Shown here: in pieces, positions 14,095 to 21,263 of the stretch
Numbering within the stretch: the stretch's first letter is position 1
Layout of the letters: each line of letters begins with the position of its first letter
Assembly (NCBI GenBank): GCA_910587025.1
Contig: CAJUKR010000030.1
Span: 1-21,357 of the forward strand
Source: an uncultured Christensenellaceae bacterium
GTDB taxonomy: Bacteria; Bacillota; Clostridia; Christensenellales; Pumilibacteraceae
Direction of reading: 5' to 3'
Length of the DNA stretch: 21,357 nucleotides
The notes under the pieces: model-generated
Told to the model about the DNA's origin: nothing
The model's input: only the letters and a program-made list of their open reading frames with translations
Databases searched by the model: none
Position numbers and translations under genes: made by a program

Positions 14095-15064
14095 AAATTT
14101 TTTCCATTCGTTTGGTATCGAAACCCGTAAGAACCTCGTACGGGATCGTTCCGTAACTTTGAGCAAGTTCGTCAAGCGTAATAACATTACCGAGTATCTC
14201 GGCGGCGTCATACACCGATACCGTATGCGGGATCGCTACGATTGTCGCGTCCATACATACAGCCAGAACTTTACACCGTACTCCGTTTACGGCAACATAC
14301 CGCGGAGCAGTCAGACGTCTGTATCCGTCGGCATACCCGATCCCCAAAACGGCTATATCCGTATCTTCCGCCGAAACTTCCGAGCCGTACCCCACGCCGT
14401 CTCCGGCAGACACATGTCCGACCGTCAATATCGGGGCCGTAATTTTCACGACGTCGGCAAAACCCTCGACTCCGCCGTACAATGCGATGCCGCACCTGAA
14501 GCAATCGAGCGCGAAGTCTTCGTTGCCGAAAGCTCCGCTCGCCGCGATGTGCTTTTCGGCGTTAATACCCTCCGTCGCCGCAAGAAATTCGGATAACTGA
14601 ACGCCTGCAAACGGATGCGAAGGACATCGCAGATGCGAATAGACCGATACCAACTCTCCACACTCGGACGCGTAAGCCGCAAGTTCCGAAACATCATGCG
14701 GCGCAGCTCCGTACCTGTTCATGCCCGTATTGACCTTCAATGCAAAACGCGTACGACGCTTTCTCGAAAGCTTATCTATCTCCGCCGCGCTCGAAACAGT
14801 ATAAACGACGTTACGCTCGGCAAGCGCATAATTAGACGGACCGAGAACGAGTATATCTTTTTTTATTCCCGAAGCGAGAAGTTCTTCCGCCTCTCCGACA
14901 ACGGCAACGGCAAAGCCGTCGACATAGTCGTCGAGCGCTCTCGCCACACGAACGCTTCCGAGCCCGTAAGCGTTCGCTTTTACAACGGCGATCAAACGTC
15001 CGCGCGACGCAATCTTTCGCGCGTTATAGACTATCGCCGACAAATCGATAAATTCGGATGGCAT
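14054..15064 (-). CDS. alr: Alanine racemase
   Basis: This PLP enzyme interconverts L- and D-alanine for peptidoglycan. The PLP lysine is in AVVKANAYGLG and the catalytic tyrosine in GDGVGYGSEV; VNTGMNRYG and ALDCFRCGIALYGG are further family blocks. At 336 residues from ATG 15064 it is shorter than most alanine racemases (about 370-390). The usual arginine-proline-glycine element reads RCG here. An upstream TTG at 15100 would add 12 residues, but ATG 15064 gives the usual N terminus (MPSEFIDLSAIVYN). Neither start has a recognisable SD. The ATG lies 6 nt after a -10-like TATATA, so a leaderless transcript is possible (see promoter at 15071-15100). Confidence 0.9.
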   Translation of the reverse strand: MPSEFIDLSAIVYNARKIASRGRLIAVVKANAYGLGSVRVARALDDYVDGFAVAVVGEAEELLASGIKKDILVLGPSNYALAERNVVYTVSSAAEIDKLSRKRRTRFALKVNTGMNRYGAAPHDVSELAAYASECGELVSVYSHLRCPSHPFAGVQLSEFLAATEGINAEKHIAASGAFGNEDFALDCFRCGIALYGGVEGFADVVKITAPILTVGHVSAGDGVGYGSEVSAEDTDIAVLGIGYADGYRRLTAPRYVAVNGVRCKVLAVCMDATIVAIPHTVSVYDAAEILGNVITLDELAQSYGTIPYEVLTGFDTKRMEKIYGSYDENRITQSL

Positions 15065-15070
15065 ACAAAT

Positions 15071-15100
15071 TATATATGCCGAATGCAATCCGAACGTCAA
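15071..15100 (-). promoter_or_regulatory. Possible internal promoter before alr
   Basis: On the minus strand, TTGACG (15095-15100) and TATATA (15071-15076) are separated by 18 bp, with an overlapping TATAAT (15069-15074) at a 20-bp spacing. The start would fall at or near 15064, the A of the alr ATG, and there is no SD. The -35 box overlaps the yraN stop codon. Confidence 0.4.
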
Positions 15101-15468
15101 TACTTAAGATAACTGTCAAACGCGTTTTCGATATGATTTACACGACGATCGCTTAAATATACTTCGATAACATCGAAACGCACCGCTACGCCGAAATACA
15201 TATTTCGCTTGATGTACTGGCTCGCAACCATACAAATCTTACGCTGCTTTGTCACCGTAACGGCTTCGGACGGGAAACCGAATTCCTCGCCCCTTCGAGC
15301 CTTGACTTCGACGAATATCAAATATTCGTCTTTACTTGCGATCAAGTCTATTTCACCGAGCTCCGTACGATAATTTTTATCTATAACGATATATCCGTTT
15401 TTCTTCAGATATTCTTCCGCTATACGTTCGCCCGTGTCTCCGACAATTCTGTTAAGTCTTTTACTCAT
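15097..15468 (-). CDS. yraN: YraN family (UPF0102) endonuclease-like protein
   Basis: The product is 123 residues. The conserved nuclease-like core is visible: GDTGERIAEEYLKKNGY, RTELGEIDLIA and YLIFVEVKARRG, corresponding to the E..GEIDLI..FVEVK pattern of Holliday-junction-resolvase-like folds. The function in cells is not settled. The gene commonly follows rnhB, as here; the ATG overlaps the rnhB stop by 4 nt (ATGA). Confidence 0.92.
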   Translation of the reverse strand: MSKRLNRIVGDTGERIAEEYLKKNGYIVIDKNYRTELGEIDLIASKDEYLIFVEVKARRGEEFGFPSEAVTVTKQRKICMVASQYIKRNMYFGVAVRFDVIEVYLSDRRVNHIENAFDSYLKY

Positions 15469-16055
15469 ACGAAGTGCCCGATAAACGTACGCCTATGTAT
15501 ATCGCAAGCGCCGTATTTTTTCAACGCGTCTATATGCGCCGCCGTTCCGTAACCCTTATGTTTATCGAAACCGTAATCGGGATATCGCACGGCATACTCG
15601 CGCATTATCTTGTCACGGGTAACTTTTGCGAGAACGGATGCCGCGGCTATCGAATAACTCGTCGCGTCTCCCTTTACGATCGACTTGATCGGATACGGTA
15701 CATTAAGTCCTTTTACAGCATCGACTAATACTATGTCAGGCGATATACTCAAATTATCGATTGCGATTTCCATACCTTTTTTGGTCGCCTGCAAAATATT
15801 TATTCTGTCGATCTCTTTTTCGTCCACTATGCCGATACCGTATGCAATCGCATTTTTACGAATCGAATCGAATAAGAATTCGCGTTTTTTTTCGGATAAT
15901 TTTTTACTGTCGTTTATACCGTCTATATACTTCTCGCCCATCATACAGCAAGCGCATACTACCGGCCCCGCAAGAGGACCTCTGCCCGCTTCGTCCACAC
16001 CGGCGACAACGCACCCGAACGACTTATCGAAAGTATATAATTCTTCCGTCGTCAT
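15465..16055 (-). CDS. rnhB: Ribonuclease HII
   Basis: The product is 196 residues. RNase HII nicks RNA in RNA-DNA hybrids and at single misincorporated ribonucleotides. The catalytic start AGVDEAGRGPLAGPVV (18-33) has Asp21 and Glu22; further conserved blocks are INDSKKLSEKKRE and AAASVLAKVTRDKIM, then YPDYGFDKHKGYGTAAH. The ATG overlaps the rbgA stop by 4 nt. The N terminus is short, without the extra domain of Bacillus RnhB. Confidence 0.95.
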   Translation of the reverse strand: MTTEELYTFDKSFGCVVAGVDEAGRGPLAGPVVCACCMMGEKYIDGINDSKKLSEKKREFLFDSIRKNAIAYGIGIVDEKEIDRINILQATKKGMEIAIDNLSISPDIVLVDAVKGLNVPYPIKSIVKGDATSYSIAAASVLAKVTRDKIMREYAVRYPDYGFDKHKGYGTAAHIDALKKYGACDIHRRTFIGHFV

Positions 16056-16888
16056 AACGCTTTCTCCAAAATGATCTTACCCATTCGACCCTTACGGAAA
16101 TCATCAATAACAGCATGACTCGCACGCTCGAGATCGGGCTGTCCGCCTTTGAGCATAAAACCGCGGCGACGCGCGATCTCTCCGAGATCGTCGACAGCCG
16201 AACCGCATGGGGAAAATCCGTAACGATATTCGATCCCATCGCCCGTTTCGGTCAACCTTTTGATCAGTTCGAGAGACAATTCGTAAGTATCCACCACCTC
16301 GTCGCGTACACTACCTATGAATGCAAGATTAAGCGCAACGGTCTGATTGTCGAGCTTTGGATAAAGCGTACCGGGAGTATCGAGAACTTCCAGATATTCG
16401 CTTACCTTCACCCATTGCTGACCGCGCGTAACTCCCGCTTTATTGCCCGTAACCGTTTTCGCTTTGCCGCAAAGATTGTTTATGAGCGTGGACTTACCCG
16501 AGTTCGGAACGCCGATAATCATCGCTCTTACGACAGCACGAATACCCTTCGACCGTTTTCTCTCGATCTTGTTCGAACACAAAACTTTAAGTCTGTCCGA
16601 AATGACCCCGGCGGCGTTCGAAGCCGTGGAATTAAGTTTTACGGCTATATTGTTTCCGACGGATAATTTATCGATCCATGCGGGAAGATCGCCTTCGGGC
16701 ACAGTATCTGCCTTATTAAGCGCATACACGACGGGCTTGCCCGAAATTATTTTCTCAAACGCCGGATTTATGCATGACAAAGGAGCACGGGCGTCGAGAA
16801 CATAAACGACCGCGTCGACAAGTTTTATACTCTCCTCGATCTCGCGGAGAGATTTGGTCATATGACCCGGAAACCAATTGATTATCAT
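16052..16888 (-). CDS. rbgA: Ribosome biogenesis GTPase RbgA (YlqF)
   Basis: The product is 278 residues, a circularly permuted GTPase required for a late step of 50S assembly. It opens with INWFPGHMTKSLREIEE and then shows the permuted order: G4 NKAD (about 58-61), G5-like LNSTAS, G1 GVPNSGKSTLINNL and G3 DTPGTLYPK. The C-terminal helical domain includes ARRRGFMLKGGQPD. It follows trmD directly with a 4-nt overlap. In many Firmicutes rplS stands between these two genes, and it is absent here. Confidence 0.95.
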   Translation of the reverse strand: MIINWFPGHMTKSLREIEESIKLVDAVVYVLDARAPLSCINPAFEKIISGKPVVYALNKADTVPEGDLPAWIDKLSVGNNIAVKLNSTASNAAGVISDRLKVLCSNKIERKRSKGIRAVVRAMIIGVPNSGKSTLINNLCGKAKTVTGNKAGVTRGQQWVKVSEYLEVLDTPGTLYPKLDNQTVALNLAFIGSVRDEVVDTYELSLELIKRLTETGDGIEYRYGFSPCGSAVDDLGEIARRRGFMLKGGQPDLERASHAVIDDFRKGRMGKIILEKAL

Positions 16889-17556
16889 TTTTCGAGAAGA
16901 TCGGGGCGCACCGCGGCGGTAAGCTCGTCCGACTTAAGCATGCGCCATTTATCTATGTTTGCATGATGTCCCGACAGCAAAACTTCGGGTACGGCAAGCC
17001 CTTCGTATACCGCCGGACGGGTATACTGAGGATACTCCAATCTGCCGTCCGAAAAACTTTCGGTTTCGGCGGATATTTCGGAGCCGAGAACCCCGGGAAC
17101 AAACCTGAGCAATGAATCCGCGACGACCATCGCGGCAAGCTCGCCGCCCGTAAGGATATAATCGCCTATCGACAGCTCTTCGAATCCGCAAATCTCCAAC
17201 GCTCTCTCGTCCACGCCTTCGTAATGCCCGCACAACAACAGCAACGATTTTTCGGAAGCCAGTTCTTTGGCGATATCCACGGTCAGTTTACGCCCGCGCG
17301 GCGACATAAAAATGCGTCTTGCACGTCTGTCGGGATCTACGGCGCGGACACAGTCGACTATCGGTTGCGGAGTCATAACCATACCGGCGCCTCCTCCGTA
17401 AGGAACGTCGTCGCATTTGCCGTGCTTGTCCGATGTATAGTCGCGAATATTATGAATGCCGATCTCGACTATCCCCGCGCTTTCCGCACGACCGATTATA
17501 CTGCTTCTTAGCGGCGCGAACATTTCGGGGAACAGAGTAAGTATATCAATCGTCAT
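16885..17556 (-). CDS. trmD: tRNA (guanine37-N1)-methyltransferase TrmD
   Basis: TrmD makes m1G37 in tRNAs reading CNN codons and prevents frameshifts. From ATG 17556 the product is 223 residues, with the family start MTIDILTLFPEMFAPL, then VPYGGGAGMVMTPQP, the trefoil-knot SAM site LLLCGHYEGVDER and YILTGGELAAMVVADSL. The frame is open further upstream inside rimM, but the GAGG SD 9 nt before ATG 17556 and the family start settle it. It overlaps the end of rimM by 11 nt and its stop overlaps rbgA. Confidence 0.95.
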   Translation of the reverse strand: MTIDILTLFPEMFAPLRSSIIGRAESAGIVEIGIHNIRDYTSDKHGKCDDVPYGGGAGMVMTPQPIVDCVRAVDPDRRARRIFMSPRGRKLTVDIAKELASEKSLLLLCGHYEGVDERALEICGFEELSIGDYILTGGELAAMVVADSLLRFVPGVLGSEISAETESFSDGRLEYPQYTRPAVYEGLAVPEVLLSGHHANIDKWRMLKSDELTAAVRPDLLEK

Positions 17557-18046
17557 AGCAACAAACCTCTCCGAATTTTTCCGCATCGACGGTAACGGTA
17601 CGCGAGTCCGCGTCATAGACAAGCCCTAGCCGCTTCAAAAAAGGAAATCGCACGGTGCGATCACCTCGAACGGTAAACACATCCGCGCTTCCGAAATTGT
17701 CGATATATTCGAGTTTTCCCATCAAGCGTCCGTCCGAAAGATAAACGTCGCAACCGATCAGATCCACTACAAAATACTCGCCGTTTTCCGTCTTCTTCGC
17801 CTGAGATCTGTCGATCTCCAACATTCTGCCCACAAGCACTTCCGCGGCATTTCTGTCAAAAACGCCGTCAAAGAGCATATAGACAAATCCGCCGCGTTCA
17901 CGTACGCCGCGGATTTTGAAAGGACACCCTCCTACCATTACGGCAGAAAGGCGACCGAAACGCGCAAGATCGTCGGTATAAGGTTTGATTTTCACCTCGC
18001 CGGCGATACCTTGCGCTTTGACGATTTCGCCTATCGTAATTCTCAC
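17546..18046 (-). CDS. rimM: Ribosome maturation factor RimM
   Basis: The product is 166 residues. RimM binds ribosomal protein S19 and helps 30S head assembly. The N-terminal half shows TIGEIVKAQGIAGEVKIKPY; the C-terminal PRC-barrel half contains FVVDLIGCDVYLSDGRLMG, then DVFTVRG. The start codon is GTG, 2 nt after the khpA stop, with only a weak purine stretch as SD, so coupling to khpA translation is likely. It is followed by trmD as in most bacteria. Confidence 0.93.
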   Translation of the reverse strand: MRITIGEIVKAQGIAGEVKIKPYTDDLARFGRLSAVMVGGCPFKIRGVRERGGFVYMLFDGVFDRNAAEVLVGRMLEIDRSQAKKTENGEYFVVDLIGCDVYLSDGRLMGKLEYIDNFGSADVFTVRGDRTVRFPFLKRLGLVYDADSRTVTVDAEKFGEVCCYDD

Positions 18047-18048
18047 GA

Positions 18049-18270
18049 TTACACTTCGAGTATGTCTACGGAATACTTTTTGCCGTCCTTGGCGCCGGCA
18101 GCCCTAACTACGGTGCGGATAGCCTTGGCGGTACGACCCTGTTTCCCGATAATTTTTCCCATATCCGACTTGGCAACAGTGACCTTTACGGTTTCGCCAT
18201 CCACTTCGACTTTCACGGAATCCTTATCGTCGACAAGACCGTTAATTATATATTGCACCAACTCCTGCAT
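18049..18270 (-). CDS. khpA: KH-domain RNA-binding protein KhpA (YlqC)
   Basis: The product is 73 residues, a single KH domain with the RNA-binding loop MGKIIGKQGRTAKAIRTVV (about 37-55, GxxG = GKQG). KhpA pairs with KhpB (Jag) in some Firmicutes to bind RNA and influence cell length and division. It sits 2 nt after rpsP, in the usual rpsP-khpA-rimM order. The SD AGAAGG lies at the end of rpsP. Confidence 0.94.
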   Translation of the reverse strand: MQELVQYIINGLVDDKDSVKVEVDGETVKVTVAKSDMGKIIGKQGRTAKAIRTVVRAAGAKDGKKYSVDILEV

Positions 18271-18272
18271 TA

Positions 18273-18572
18273 TCAGCCTTCTTTAGCTTCGTTCTTCTTG
18301 CCGCCTGTCTTAGCGGGAGGACGCTTGCCTGCGGGAATAACTCCCTGCTGAATAAGCAGAGCCTTAACAGTATCGGTAGGCTGAGCGCCGTTCTTGATCC
18401 AACGGCAAGCCTTTTCCGCATCGATTTTCACTTCCGCGGGAGAGGTAAGAGGATTGTACGTTCCGACAATGTCGATGAAACGTCCGTCTCTGGGCGCGCG
18501 TTCGTCCGCAACAACGATACGGTAAAAAGGCGCTTTCTTGTCACCCATTCTCGTAAGTCTGATTTTAACCAT
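18273..18572 (-). CDS. rpsP: 30S ribosomal protein S16
   Basis: The product is 99 residues. The S16 core is evident: VKIRLTRMGDKKAPFYRIVV, then DGRFIDIVGTYNPL and a WIKNGAQPTDTV block, followed by a lysine-rich tail. It stabilises the 30S body. The ATG follows a perfect AAGGAG with a 7-nt spacer, 30 bp after ffh. The AT-rich gap between ffh and rpsP contains ATAAAAAACTTTTTTAT, too weak to be called a terminator. Confidence 0.97.
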   Translation of the reverse strand: MVKIRLTRMGDKKAPFYRIVVADERAPRDGRFIDIVGTYNPLTSPAEVKIDAEKACRWIKNGAQPTDTVKALLIQQGVIPAGKRPPAKTGGKKNEAKEG

Positions 18573-18602
18573 TTTGTATCTCCTTAATAAAAAAGTTTTT
18601 TA

Positions 18603-19916
18603 TCAAAAAGGCAGTCTGCCCTTATTGTTTTTCATTTTGCGCATCATATCGCGAGTCTGATCGAACTGCTTAAGCAACTGATTTACATCCTGAATGCTTG
18701 TGCCGCTGCCCGCGCTTATACGCCTGCGACGGGAAGACTTGACGATCTCGGGATGTTCGCGCTCTTTTTTCGTCATAGAACATATAATAGCCTTGAACTT
18801 TTCGATCCGCCTGTCGTCTATATCCTTATCGCCTATCTTAAGACGGCTCATCCCCGGTATCATTTGCACGACTTCGGACAACCCGCCCATCTTTTTCAAA
18901 GATTCGAACTGAACAAGAAAGTCGTCGAGCGTAAACGTTGCATCCTTGACGCGCTTTTCCATTTTACGCATCTCGTCCTCGTCCATGGCTTCCTGCGCTT
19001 TCTCTACGAGCGAAACTATATCGCCCATCCCGAGGATACGGCTTGCCATTCTGTCCGGATGGAAAGGTTCGATATCCGAAGGCTTTTCACCCGTTCCGCA
19101 AAATTTGATCGGCTTGCCGGTAACGGCTTTAATCGAAAGCGCGGCTCCTCCTCTGGTATCGCCGTCCAACTTCGTTAGAATGACACCCGTGATACCGAGA
19201 CGCTCGTTGAATACCGTAGCCACAGTTACGGCATCCTGTCCCGTCATAGCGTCCACCGTCAAAAGAATCTCGGTGGGCTTGACCGCTTTTTCCACGTCTT
19301 CGAGCTCGCGCATCAGATCGTCGTTTATATGCAATCTGCCCGCGGTATCGATGATTACCGTGTCATACCCGTTCGATTCCGCGTACTTGATCGCCTGCTC
19401 GGCGGTCTTGACGGGCTTTTGAGTGCCTTTTTCAAACACCTCGAGCCCGACGTTCTTGCCTACGACAATGAGCTGATTTATCGCCGCCGGACGGTAAATA
19501 TCACATGCGACGAGCAACGGTTTTTTACCCTGCTTTTTCAAGAGCATACCGAGTTTGCCGCACATAGTCGTCTTGCCCGCACCCTGAAGACCGCACATCA
19601 TGATAACCGTAGGCGGCTTGGAAGCCACCTCGAGTTTGGCGTTTTTAGCGCCCATGAGTTCGACAAGCTCGTCGTTTACGATCTTTACGACCTGCTGACC
19701 CGGAGTTACGCTTTTGACGATCTCCTCGCCCTTGGCACGCTCGCTTATCCTTGAAATAAAGTCTTTTACTACGTTGAAATTAACATCCGCTTCGAGCAAA
19801 GCTATACGGATCTCGCGCATAGCCTGCTTGATCTCGTATTCATCGAGCTTTCCACGCGAAGTGAGCTTCGTGAACACATGTTTGAGTTTGTCTCCCAGTC
19901 CGGAAAAAGCCCCCAT
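18603..19916 (-). CDS. ffh: Signal recognition particle protein Ffh (SRP54)
   Basis: The product is 437 residues. With 4.5S RNA it recognises signal peptides and delivers ribosomes to FtsY at the membrane. Domains: the N four-helix domain (1-95); the G domain with GLQGAGKTTMCGKLG (109-123), DTAGRLH, TKLDGDTRGGAALS and the GTGEKPSDIEPF closing motif; and the M domain (about 300-437) with IPGMSRL and the RNA-binding SGSGTSIQDVNQLLKQF. It lacks the long methionine-rich tail of some Ffh proteins. SD CGAGG. It follows ylxM by 13 bp. Confidence 0.97.
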   Translation of the reverse strand: MGAFSGLGDKLKHVFTKLTSRGKLDEYEIKQAMREIRIALLEADVNFNVVKDFISRISERAKGEEIVKSVTPGQQVVKIVNDELVELMGAKNAKLEVASKPPTVIMMCGLQGAGKTTMCGKLGMLLKKQGKKPLLVACDIYRPAAINQLIVVGKNVGLEVFEKGTQKPVKTAEQAIKYAESNGYDTVIIDTAGRLHINDDLMRELEDVEKAVKPTEILLTVDAMTGQDAVTVATVFNERLGITGVILTKLDGDTRGGAALSIKAVTGKPIKFCGTGEKPSDIEPFHPDRMASRILGMGDIVSLVEKAQEAMDEDEMRKMEKRVKDATFTLDDFLVQFESLKKMGGLSEVVQMIPGMSRLKIGDKDIDDRRIEKFKAIICSMTKKEREHPEIVKSSRRRRISAGSGTSIQDVNQLLKQFDQTRDMMRKMKNNKGRLPF

Positions 19917-19929
19917 TCAAATACCTCGC

Positions 19930-20250
19930 TTAAAGTTTTTGCAACAATTCTTCCGCAATTTCTTCCGAACGCCGCGCATCGCCGATTTTCAGCACGGCGA
20001 TAAGTTCGTGCAATCCCGATTCGAGATCGCGTAACTTTGCCATAAATCCCATTTTTTCCTCGGCGGCGCTCAGCGCATGCTCACCCTTTCGAACGGCGTC
20101 GTGAGCCGCCTGACGTGTGATTCCGTACTGTTCCGCGATTTCGGCAAGAGACAGGTCATAATCGTAATAACTGCGTATAATATCGCTTTGCTTTTCTGTC
20201 AAAAGACTGCCGTAAAGCTCGTTGAGTACTCCTATCTCCAAATCCTTCAC
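19930..20250 (-). CDS. ylxM: YlxM/p13-like (UPF0122) helix-turn-helix protein
   Basis: The product is 106 residues. The first 65 form a sigma-region-4-like helix-turn-helix (LTEKQSDIIRSYYDYDLSLA, then EIAEQYGITRQAAHDAVRKG). The C-terminal part is a charged helix. The streptococcal relative stimulates SRP GTPase activity and binds 4.5S RNA, so it is thought to be an SRP accessory factor rather than a transcription regulator. The start codon is GTG, with GGAG 8 nt upstream. It is the first gene of the long minus-strand run and sits just upstream of ffh, its normal place. Confidence 0.9.
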   Translation of the reverse strand: MKDLEIGVLNELYGSLLTEKQSDIIRSYYDYDLSLAEIAEQYGITRQAAHDAVRKGEHALSAAEEKMGFMAKLRDLESGLHELIAVLKIGDARRSEEIAEELLQKL

Positions 20251-20267
20251 AGTGAAATCTCCAAACC

Positions 20268-20287
20268 GTAAAGCACTTCTGCTTTAC
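20268..20287 (-). promoter_or_regulatory. Hairpin at the 5' end of the ylxM-ffh mRNA
   Basis: On the minus strand, GTAAAGCA and TGCTTTAC form an 8-bp stem with a GAAG loop. It begins within a few nucleotides of the predicted transcription start (about 20287-20293). A 5'-terminal stem of this kind is known to protect mRNAs against decay that begins at the 5' end; that role here is inferred. Confidence 0.5.
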
Positions 20288-20294
20288 AGCGGTG

Positions 20295-20323
20295 ATTATA
20301 TCATACAAAAAAAAGTATGTCAA
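20295..20323 (-). promoter_or_regulatory. Consensus sigma-A promoter of the ylxM-ffh-rpsP operon
   Basis: On the minus strand, TTGACA (20318-20323) and TATAAT (20295-20300) are exactly 17 bp apart, with extended -10 TGA. This is a full consensus match. The -35 box is part of the 3' arm of the ftsY terminator hairpin, and the terminator's T-run forms much of the spacer. Confidence 0.88.
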
Positions 20324-20342
20324 GCAAAATTACTTGACATAC
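20305..20342 (-). terminator. Intrinsic terminator of ftsY
   Basis: On the minus strand, GTATGTCAAG (20342-20333) pairs perfectly with CTTGACATAC (20324-20315) around an 8-nt loop, then runs into TTTTTTTT (20314-20307). It starts 7 nt after the ftsY stop codon. The stem is only 40% G+C, but the full 10-bp pairing and the T-run make it a clear terminator. Confidence 0.85.
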
Positions 20343-20348
20343 GAAATT

Positions 20349-21251
20349 TTATTCTCCGTCCACTATTGCGGTAACAAATCCGTCTATATCGAATTTTTCG
20401 AGATCGTCGATCCCTTCGCCCACGCCGACATATACGACGGGGACTTCTTCTTCGCCAGCAATGGCGAGAACAACGCCGCCTTTCGCCGTCCCGTCGAGCT
20501 TTGTAAGAACGATACCGTCGATGTCGATCGCTTCGTTAAACAGATCGACCTGCGATAAAGCGTTCTGCCCTGTAGTCGCATCGAGAACGATATAATTAAG
20601 TCGCATTGCGTCCGGAAACTCCCTGTCGATTATGCGGTCGATCTTTTTAAGTTCTTCCATGAGATTGACTTTGTTATGCAATCTGCCCGCGGTGTCGATG
20701 AGCGTAACTTCCGTGCCTTTGCTCTTTGCGCTCTGCAAACTGTCGTATACTACGGCGGCGGCATCGGCGCCTTCGGACTGTTTCACGATGCGTACGCCCG
20801 AACGTTCCGCCCAGACCGTGAGCTGATCGGCGGCGGCGGCGCGGAAAGTATCGGCGGCGACGATGGTAACGCTTTTGCCCATGCGTTTGAAATTATGCGC
20901 AAGTTTGCCTATCGTCGTGGTTTTCCCCACCCCGTTCACACCCGCGACGAGAATAACAAGCGGATACTCTTCTTCGGGCAATTCGAAATCGAGCAAATCG
21001 TGCATTATGTTCTTCAATTCTTCGCGAACTGCTTCCGTGCGGGTGATATGTTTTTTATCGATCACGCTTTTCAGTTCGTCGAGAATATTTTCGGTGGTCT
21101 CGCTGCCTATATCCGCCGAGAGCAAAATCATCTCGAGTTCGTCATAGAACTCGCCGTTCAGCACTCCGCCCGTAAACAGCTTGTTGAATCTGTAAGAGAT
21201 CGCATCCTTCGTTTTCTTGAGCGCGTCTTTGATCTTTGTGAATAATCCCAT
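20349..21251 (-). CDS. ftsY: Signal recognition particle receptor FtsY
   Basis: The product is 300 residues, a short FtsY with the NG domain only and no acidic A domain, as is common in Firmicutes. GTPase motifs: VAGVNGVGKTTTIGKLAHN, VAADTFRAAAADQL, DTAGRLHNK, TKLDGTAKGG and the C-terminal VGVGEGIDDLEKFD. The amphipathic N-terminal lysine-rich helix (FTKIKDALKKTKD) can bind the membrane. It lies 12 bp after smc with a GGAG SD. It is closed by the terminator that overlaps the promoter for ylxM-ffh, so receptor and SRP are controlled separately although adjacent. Confidence 0.97.
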   Translation of the reverse strand: MGLFTKIKDALKKTKDAISYRFNKLFTGGVLNGEFYDELEMILLSADIGSETTENILDELKSVIDKKHITRTEAVREELKNIMHDLLDFELPEEEYPLVILVAGVNGVGKTTTIGKLAHNFKRMGKSVTIVAADTFRAAAADQLTVWAERSGVRIVKQSEGADAAAVVYDSLQSAKSKGTEVTLIDTAGRLHNKVNLMEELKKIDRIIDREFPDAMRLNYIVLDATTGQNALSQVDLFNEAIDIDGIVLTKLDGTAKGGVVLAIAGEEEVPVVYVGVGEGIDDLEKFDIDGFVTAIVDGE

Positions 21252-21263
21252 ATTTTCTCCGTG

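Noticed and set aside
18573..18602. A terminator between ffh and rpsP (ATAAAAAACTTTTTTAT)
   Set aside because: Only A-T pairs and almost no loop; it would not form a stable hairpin, and the genes are normally co-transcribed.
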